Source of the DNA: Gammaproteobacteria bacterium
GTDB taxonomy: Bacteria > Pseudomonadota > Gammaproteobacteria > UBA6429 > Thiohalophilaceae
Direction of reading: 5' to 3'
Assembly (NCBI GenBank): GCA_026196045.1
Contig: JAPHRJ010000020.1
Location: forward strand, 1 to 37,467
Length of the DNA: 37,467 bases
Made by a program: the position numbers and the translations under genes. Position 1 is the first letter of the stretch. Each line of letters starts with the position of its first letter. Shown here one piece after another: positions 32,769 to 37,467 of the stretch. The notes under the pieces are model-generated. The model had not been told where the DNA came from and ran no database searches. It was given only the letters and a program-made list of their open reading frames with translations.

Positions 32769-33008
32769 TTATTTTTCCCATTCTTGTATGATCGGGGCAT
32801 CGCGTTTTTCCATCAATTGTTCTTCAGCCTGTAGAGGATTTTCTGCAAAAATAATTTTTAATATACTTCCATCTTCTGATGCAACTTCTGGTCGCTTATC
32901 TTTAGCGAAATTTTTAGCCTCTTTAAAAGATTCGAAGTCTGCTTGTAATTCAATATTTTTCACCAGCGCGGTGACGCCAGCAGTAACTTTGTATACGTAA
33001 TATGGCAT
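32769..33008 (-). CDS. small conserved-looking protein of unknown function
   Basis: 79 residues from the ATG at 33008 (MPYYVYKV), with GGGAAA seven bases upstream. A longer frame starts at 33065 but its codons overlap a TATAAT -10 element at 33058-33063 on the same strand, so the internal start is preferred. The protein is acidic with an early beta strand and helical middle (ESFKEAKNFAKDKRPE), ending IIQEWEK. No catalytic motif is seen. It is divergent from the pseudo-receiver-like gene and 32 bases from the Cys-rich gene on the same strand. Confidence 0.65.
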   Translation of the reverse strand: MPYYVYKVTAGVTALVKNIELQADFESFKEAKNFAKDKRPEVASEDGSILKIIFAENPLQAEEQLMEKRDAPIIQEWEK

Positions 33009-33057
33009 ATCGTTTTCCCGGTTAAATGTGTCGTTATCAATATCGGAAGTATGTATA

Positions 33058-33063
33058 TTATAC
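33058..33063 (-). promoter_or_regulatory. possible -10 element (TATAAT) for the 79-residue gene
   Basis: Minus-strand TATAAT lies 50 bases upstream of the preferred start. No convincing -35 was found at 16-18 bases. Confidence 0.4.
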
Positions 33064-33103
33064 AATGCTATAGCGGGTTCTGCGTTATCACTAATGGGGG
33101 ATT

Positions 33104-33505
33104 ATGAATACCACAGAGAAAATCACAGCTACTCCACGGACATTAATGTCCATTATAGAATTGGGGGGCTATCCGGATTTTTCAAGTCTCTATCGACAAT
33201 CCGGTTTCGAGCCACAGCTTGTCCGTACGATGCGAAAGGCTATACGCCAGTTAAAAAGTACAACTCCCGATGTGATTGTAGCGGAATTTAACTACCAGTC
33301 TGACTTTCGAGATCGTACCAGTAGCCTGGAATCACTCATGGCCGTATTACAGCGCATGCCGGATACTCGTGTGATTATATTTTACGAAGAAGAATTCAGG
33401 CCACATTTGCAGAAAGTGCTGGATCGTTTCCAGGTGGAAGCAATTTTTGCATTCCCAGTTGATGAGCAAAAGTTGCAAACTGGCTTAGCTGAGATCAAGT
33501 TTTAG
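33104..33505 (+). CDS. receiver-like protein with Glu at the phosphoacceptor position (tentative)
   Basis: 133 residues. The segment TTPDVIVAEFNYQ at 53-65 has the beta3 pattern of response-regulator receivers, where VLLDLNM would be expected, with Glu61 at the Asp position. Then VIIFYEEE and AIFAFPVDEQKL mimic beta4 and beta5/alpha5, where receivers normally carry Thr and Lys, which are missing here. So this looks like a stand-alone pseudo-receiver fixed in an active-like state, but the fold call is by eye. GGGGGA precedes the ATG. Its stop abuts that of the convergent GIY-YIG gene. Confidence 0.6.
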   Translation: MNTTEKITATPRTLMSIIELGGYPDFSSLYRQSGFEPQLVRTMRKAIRQLKSTTPDVIVAEFNYQSDFRDRTSSLESLMAVLQRMPDTRVIIFYEEEFRPHLQKVLDRFQVEAIFAFPVDEQKLQTGLAEIKF

Positions 33506-33772
33506 CTATACAGCTGCCTGTGTTACCAGATCACGTTTATGTGAAGCTGGCATTTTCTTAATTTCCCGCTCACGTTTTAGCGCACTGGAATGATCGGTGA
33601 CAGATTCCTGATAGACCAGTTTTACCGGACGGCGGGCACGTGTATATTTTGCGGCTTCTCGACCCGTGTTATGTTCTTCAAGCCGACGGCTAATATCTTT
33701 AGTAATACCCGTGTAGAGGCTATTGTCACTGCATTGCAGTATGTAGACAACCCAGTTTTTTGCTGAATCCAT
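33506..33772 (-). CDS. GIY-YIG nuclease-fold protein (YhbQ-like)
   Basis: 88 residues, about the size of the YhbQ/UPF0213 family. GIY-YIG elements are visible: WVVYILQC (VYI), SLYTGITKDISRRLEEHN (YTG, Arg of the catalytic helix) and KYTRARRPVKLVYQE, then the AL-REREIKKM segment. The function of the stand-alone family is unclear; nuclease activity is known for some members. It converges end-to-end with the pseudo-receiver gene. Confidence 0.9.
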   Translation of the reverse strand: MDSAKNWVVYILQCSDNSLYTGITKDISRRLEEHNTGREAAKYTRARRPVKLVYQESVTDHSSALKREREIKKMPASHKRDLVTQAAV

Positions 33773-33781
33773 ACTAATTTA

Positions 33782-34474
33782 TCAGACCTGGCTGGCCTTA
33801 AGTGATTCCTGAATTGATTCCAGGCCTTCGGCGGCAATTTCACGAATATCCTCAAAATCATCGTTTAAACGCTGTTTTAAGAACGGGATGGCATCAGCGT
33901 GCTGAGTTAGTGACAGGTAATGAGTGATATCACCACGAATCCGGGTGTTATCAATTTCAGACAGGCGGCCTAATTCGGGAAGTAGAGTCTGAAGTATGTC
34001 ACTGCCACTGAGTGATTCCATGACGACATCCAGTCCGATCCGGATCTGCATCTCGGTGTCTTCATTCTCCAGCAGGGGAATAATGGCTTGCAGGAGGTCA
34101 GGATACTGGCGAAAAAACTGTTCTGTTTTCTCAAGCTGCCCCTGTTTCAGTTGCTCACTGATGTAGCTGCCAATACCTTCAAGACTAGTGGCGGCCTGTG
34201 CCCATTTACGTAGCTCGGCAGGAGTATGCTGGCCTTCCAGCACAAAGGGACCAACCTGTGTCCAGGGCACACTACGGACATTCAGTTCCTGTGCACGCTC
34301 AGGTTGTACTGCAATATTAATGACTTCCAGCCTGCCAATTACACCCTCTTTGACCAGTTGATTCAGTCCTTCCAGGACGGCCGAGCAATGGGCACAACCC
34401 GTGGCGATGAGTAGCAGGGTATCGGGAGCATCATTAAGGTGGGGATTCATTAAGGCGGGCCTGAAAGGACTCAT
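33782..34474 (-). CDS. thioredoxin-like protein with C-terminal HEAT-like repeats
   Basis: 230 residues. The first 90 have a thioredoxin-like core with CAHC at residues 27-30 and the SVPWTQVGPF segment, whose Pro fits the cis-proline. The last 100 are helical HEAT-like repeats (IIPLLENEDTEMQIRIGLDVVMES, ADAIPFLKQRLNDDFEDIREIAAEGLESI). It has no signal peptide. The role of the two-part protein is unknown; a thiol-based interaction scaffold is one option. Its ATG overlaps the stop of the YdcH-like gene by 4 bases, so the pair is translationally coupled. Confidence 0.8.
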   Translation of the reverse strand: MSPFRPALMNPHLNDAPDTLLLIATGCAHCSAVLEGLNQLVKEGVIGRLEVINIAVQPERAQELNVRSVPWTQVGPFVLEGQHTPAELRKWAQAATSLEGIGSYISEQLKQGQLEKTEQFFRQYPDLLQAIIPLLENEDTEMQIRIGLDVVMESLSGSDILQTLLPELGRLSEIDNTRIRGDITHYLSLTQHADAIPFLKQRLNDDFEDIREIAAEGLESIQESLKASQV

Positions 34475-34680
34475 GCTTCAATATCTGGGATCAGTTTACT
34501 GCGGATACGAATGATCATATCTTTAAGCTGCAGTTTGCGTTTTTTCAGACGGCGCAAGCGGATTTGATCCACGGTCGGGTCATCAGCCAGGCGTCTGATG
34601 ACGTCATCCAGATCACTGTGTTCCAGCACCAGGTGATGAAGTTTATCCTGTAATTCCTTCACGGTTTCGTCATCAAGCAT
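34471..34680 (-). CDS. YdcH/DUF465-family small protein
   Basis: 69 residues in one long helical hairpin: LQDKLHHLVLEHSDLDD, then RLKKRKLQLKDMIIRIR. This matches the DUF465 (YdcH) family, with the usual RLKK-K-LKD core, of unknown function. Its stop codon overlaps the ATG of the thioredoxin-HEAT gene. Confidence 0.88.
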   Translation of the reverse strand: MLDDETVKELQDKLHHLVLEHSDLDDVIRRLADDPTVDQIRLRRLKKRKLQLKDMIIRIRSKLIPDIEA

Positions 34681-34715
34681 GAATAGTATCCTGGCCGCTA
34701 AAAGGGCGGTGTGGT

Positions 34716-34733
34716 CACAGAGGATCCTCTGTG
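34716..34733. promoter_or_regulatory. 18-bp perfect palindrome CACAGAGGATCCTCTGTG
   Basis: A perfect palindrome without a spacer, in the divergent gap between the YdcH-like gene (-) and uup (+). A second inverted repeat, ATCCTTA/TAAGGAT, lies next to it (34736-34755). Both could be operator sites, or form hairpins. Confidence 0.55.
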
Positions 34734-34774
34734 GGATCCTTATGGGATTAAGGATTTAATTTTAACCTAATCCA

Positions 34775-34802
34775 TTGGGTAGGCAAAGAAAGGCGTTATA
34801 AT
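34775..34802 (+). promoter_or_regulatory. sigma-70 promoter for uup
   Basis: TTGGGT at 34775-34780, a 16-base spacer and a consensus TATAAT at 34797-34802. The uup ATG follows 34 bases later, with AGAAG before it. Confidence 0.65.
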
Positions 34803-34835
34803 CCCCCATCCTGAATTTACCGAATAGAAGTATTT

Positions 34836-36731
34836 ATGCCTCCCATTGTTAGTCTAAAACAGGTCTCGCTGGCCTTTGGTGTTGCTCCCCTGCTGGAACA
34901 GGTCGATCTGAATATTGAACGAGGGGAGCGTATTTGTCTGGTGGGTCGCAATGGAGCCGGTAAATCGACCCTGCTGCAGATCCTGCTGGGGAACATAAAG
35001 CCGGATGATGGCAATGTCTGGTATCAGGATGGACTCAAGGTGGCTGTGCTGGGGCAGGATATACCGGTGGAGGATGATCGCAGTGTCTTTGATGTGGTCG
35101 CCAGTGGACTGGATGAACTGGGTGACGTGCTGAGTGAATACCACCATCTGATACAGGAAGAGTCGCATACTCCCGCTAGCATGGAAAAGCTGGCCGATCT
35201 GCAACATCGGCTTGAAGCGGCCGATGGCTGGCGTTTCGAACAACGGGTTGCGTCCGCAATTTCTCGTCTGGACTTAAAAGAAGATAAAAACATGAACGAG
35301 CTTTCCGGTGGCATGAAGCGACGAGTGCTACTGGCGCGGGCGTTGGTGCAGGAACCGGAGCTATTGTTACTGGATGAGCCGACTAACCATCTGGATATCG
35401 AAGGCATTACCTGGCTGGAAGAATTCATGCTCGGGTTCAATGGTGCGCTGTTATTTATTACCCATGATCGTGCCTTCCTGCAACGTCTTGCGACCCGTAT
35501 TATTGAACTGGATCGAGGAGAGCTGAGCTCCTGGCCTGGCGACTACGCAAATTACTTGCAGAAAAAAGAAGAGCGGCTGGCTGTTGAGGCTGATCACAAT
35601 GCCAAGTTTGATAAAAGACTGGCACAGGAAGAAGTCTGGATCCGTCAGGGAATTAAAGCTCGGCGTACTCGTAACGAAGGCCGGGTGCGAGCACTTGAAA
35701 GCCTGCGAAAAGAACGAAGTGCCCGTCGTGAGCAAATGGGCAAGGCCAGACTTAACCTGGAAAAAGCAAAGGATTCCGGCAAGCTGGTAGTAGAAGTTGA
35801 AGACGCAAGTCTGAGCCTGGGTGGAAAATGCCTGTTCAAAGATTTTTCCACCCGAATTCTACGCGGGGATCGAATAGGTATTATCGGCCCTAATGGTGTA
35901 GGAAAATCCAGCTTGATTAAAATGTTACTGGGCGAATATAAGCCAGATAGTGGCAACGTAAATTTAGGTACCAGGCTGGAAGTCGCCTATTTTGATCAAA
36001 CTCGAGCTACTCTGGATCCGGAAAAGTCGGTCATGGATAATCTCAATCTGGGTAAAGATAGCGTGACCATTAATGGCAAGGAACGGCATGTCATGTCGTA
36101 CTTACAGGATTTTCTATTCGCACCACAACGAGTCCGCTCACCGGTTAAATCACTCTCTGGTGGTGAACGTAATCGATTACTACTTGCTCAGGTCTTTACC
36201 AAACCCGCCAATCTCCTGATCATGGACGAACCCACCAATGATCTGGATGTGGAAACACTGGAGCTACTGGAAGAACTGTTGACTGAATTTGATGGCACGC
36301 TGTTACTGGTCAGCCATGACCGTACTTTTCTCGATAACGTGGTTACCAGTACGTTGGTGTTTGAGGGTGAAGGACAACTGAATGAATATGTCGGTGGCTA
36401 TCAGGACTGGCTACGACAGCGTAAAAAAACATTAAAGAAAATAGCTTCGGAAAATAAAACAGAGACACAAAAACCGGAAACAGCTGAAGTTAGTCAATCA
36501 GAAGCAGAAAAACCAAAACGAAAACTCAGTTACAAGGAACAACGCGAGCTGGAGTTATTGCCAGAAAGAATTGAAGTGTTAGAAACTGAACAGGAAACAT
36601 TGCACCAAAAAATGAGTGATACAAACTTCTACAAACAGGATCAGGATAAAATTGCCGAAGTTACGCAAAGAATAGAAACTGTACAGCAGGAACTGGAGCA
36701 GGCTTTTCAGCGTTGGGAAGAGCTGGAATAA
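34836..36731 (+). CDS. uup: ABC-F ATPase Uup
   Basis: 631 residues, soluble, with two ABC domains and no membrane part. Walker A motifs are GRNGAGKST (37-45) and GPNGVGKSS, with signature motifs LSGGMKRR and LSGGERNR. The last 110 residues are a lysine and glutamate-rich coiled coil that is typical of Uup and is not found in the closest ABC-F relatives. Uup acts on the ribosome and is linked to precise excision of transposons and branched DNA. A sigma-70 promoter and palindromes precede it. The stop is followed by a 243-base gap. Confidence 0.95.
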   Translation: MPPIVSLKQVSLAFGVAPLLEQVDLNIERGERICLVGRNGAGKSTLLQILLGNIKPDDGNVWYQDGLKVAVLGQDIPVEDDRSVFDVVASGLDELGDVLSEYHHLIQEESHTPASMEKLADLQHRLEAADGWRFEQRVASAISRLDLKEDKNMNELSGGMKRRVLLARALVQEPELLLLDEPTNHLDIEGITWLEEFMLGFNGALLFITHDRAFLQRLATRIIELDRGELSSWPGDYANYLQKKEERLAVEADHNAKFDKRLAQEEVWIRQGIKARRTRNEGRVRALESLRKERSARREQMGKARLNLEKAKDSGKLVVEVEDASLSLGGKCLFKDFSTRILRGDRIGIIGPNGVGKSSLIKMLLGEYKPDSGNVNLGTRLEVAYFDQTRATLDPEKSVMDNLNLGKDSVTINGKERHVMSYLQDFLFAPQRVRSPVKSLSGGERNRLLLAQVFTKPANLLIMDEPTNDLDVETLELLEELLTEFDGTLLLVSHDRTFLDNVVTSTLVFEGEGQLNEYVGGYQDWLRQRKKTLKKIASENKTETQKPETAEVSQSEAEKPKRKLSYKEQRELELLPERIEVLETEQETLHQKMSDTNFYKQDQDKIAEVTQRIETVQQELEQAFQRWEELE

Positions 36732-36974
36732 ATTACACAGAATTTAACTTGATACGGACGTTGAGTATTTATTGTGGATGGTGCTAACTGGTTAGTAATA
36801 GTTGTTCAAGGATATCTGGTAACAGTCGGTATCCGATCCAAGTTTGTTGTACTGGGTCAGGATATCTGACATTAGCCATGAGCTAACCTTGCACAGTTTT
36901 TGGTTAAACTTAAGGTAAAGTTCCAAACCTGACTTTCACTGTACTTGAATGACGGGTCTGAATAGCATGATGCT

Positions 36975-37467
36975 TTAAACGCTTTCTATTTTATTCAGCT
37001 CAATAATCGATGAGTCCCGCAACCAGGATGTGGCGGGACGTATTCTTCCAACGGTAAGGCCTCTTGAGCTTTCTACCGTTGGAGAGATATGCGTCTGAAG
37101 TTTATGTTTCACTTCATCTGTTAAAGCACCCAGATGATCAAGGATAGCCAACAATGCGACTGAGCGTGCGCGGGCACTACCATCGGCTATTTTCACTGCA
37201 ATCCCCAGACCTTGTTCTGGTAAGGCTGCGGTGACGATACCCTCGGCACCGGTTTTAGCCAGCACAGCGCCTTTGGTGATTTCATTCAATTCACTGACCA
37301 CCGTTCCATGTCCGGCAATATAGAGAGGCTCATTGGTAATCGCTTCGTGAAGACGGTAAATGGCCTGTGCTCGAGTGTCTGACAAATCGACAGGTTTGGC
37401 GAAGCGAGCGGTGGCATGTGCAAGTTGTAGTAAAGGCATCGTGGGTGCAGGTAATCCACAGCCATCA
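36975..37467 (-). CDS. asparaginase-II-type (PF06089) protein, C-terminal part
   Basis: Open at the right edge, so the N-terminus is outside the window. The first visible residues read DGCGLPAPT, a characteristic family signature, and MPLLQLAHATARFA follows; a further ELNEITKGAVLAKTGAEGI segment is also typical. The family includes bacterial L-asparaginase II-like proteins; the true substrate is uncertain. It converges on uup across a 243-base gap. Confidence 0.85.
   Translation of the reverse strand, partial: DGCGLPAPTMPLLQLAHATARFAKPVDLSDTRAQAIYRLHEAITNEPLYIAGHGTVVSELNEITKGAVLAKTGAEGIVTAALPEQGLGIAVKIADGSARARSVALLAILDHLGALTDEVKHKLQTHISPTVESSRGLTVGRIRPATSWLRDSSIIELNKIESV

Noticed and set aside
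31646-32800. RES-domain toxin partner for the DUF2384 protein
   Set aside because: No frame of suitable size or RES-type motif is adjacent; the downstream gene is convergent and Cys-rich.

Overview
This window looks like a chromosomal segment of a gammaproteobacterium. The evidence is family content: an Rsd/AlgQ anti-sigma factor, DUF2835, TrhP (YegQ), a YgjP-type metallopeptidase, GloA with the E. coli metal ligands in the same positions, Slt, Uup, a WbuC-type cupin and a YdcH/DUF465 protein. Gene order does not resemble an enteric bacterium, and I cannot name the genus. Genes are densely packed on both strands. I saw no rRNA, tRNA, CRISPR array, integrase or transposase. Both end genes are cut by the window: TrmO on the left and an asparaginase-II-type protein on the right.

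Layout. 1-2790: tRNA methyltransferase TrmO (C-terminal part), a HIT-superfamily nucleotidyl enzyme, a secreted TlpA-like thioredoxin, an FHA protein and a thioredoxin. 2959-7206: WbuC-like cupin, an unknown protein, HtpX, an FKBP prolyl isomerase, a strong shared terminator, a membrane-tethered RRM protein, DUF2835 and a site-2 protease. 7327-12167: a glycerophosphodiester and glycerol phosphate block (GDPD overlapping a short GlpD, then a convergent glycerol-kinase-like FGGY kinase with altered substrate residues), followed by TrhP. 12349-16357: YgjP-like peptidase, Rsd, two very small genes (48 and 45 aa), and Slt. 16739-23535: IlvD, small unknowns, a MazG-like pyrophosphohydrolase, a PAS-GGDEF-EAL protein with a degenerate GGDVF, GloA, an AEC transporter and a flippase-like membrane protein. 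23643-32269 is more accessory in character: PilZ, a small protein with a very strong ribosome binding site, an imperfect inverted repeat, a helix-turn-helix/2Fe-2S/flavoreductase fusion, an M15 plus Csd4-like (M99) peptidoglycan carboxypeptidase pair, FliB, an ExeA-like ATPase fused to FHA, and an unpaired MbcA/ParS/Xre-type protein. 32281-37467: small conserved unknowns, GIY-YIG protein, thioredoxin-HEAT protein, YdcH, Uup and the partial asparaginase.

Functional themes. The most interesting loci are (1) the 496-aa fusion of a DNA-binding domain to a ferredoxin-reductase module whose FAD-binding motif is degraded, which reads as a possible redox-sensing one-component regulator, and (2) the two-gene operon pairing a LAS-type M15 carboxypeptidase with a homologue of the Helicobacter cell-shape protease Csd4. 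The latter keeps Csd4's unusual glutamine zinc ligand and could trim peptidoglycan stem peptides in series. c-di-GMP (EAL, PilZ) and phosphothreonine (two FHA proteins) signalling recur. The M15/Csd4/FliB stretch appears more AT-rich than the flanks, judged from a few lines counted by hand. All assignments come from reading motifs by eye; no database search was run.
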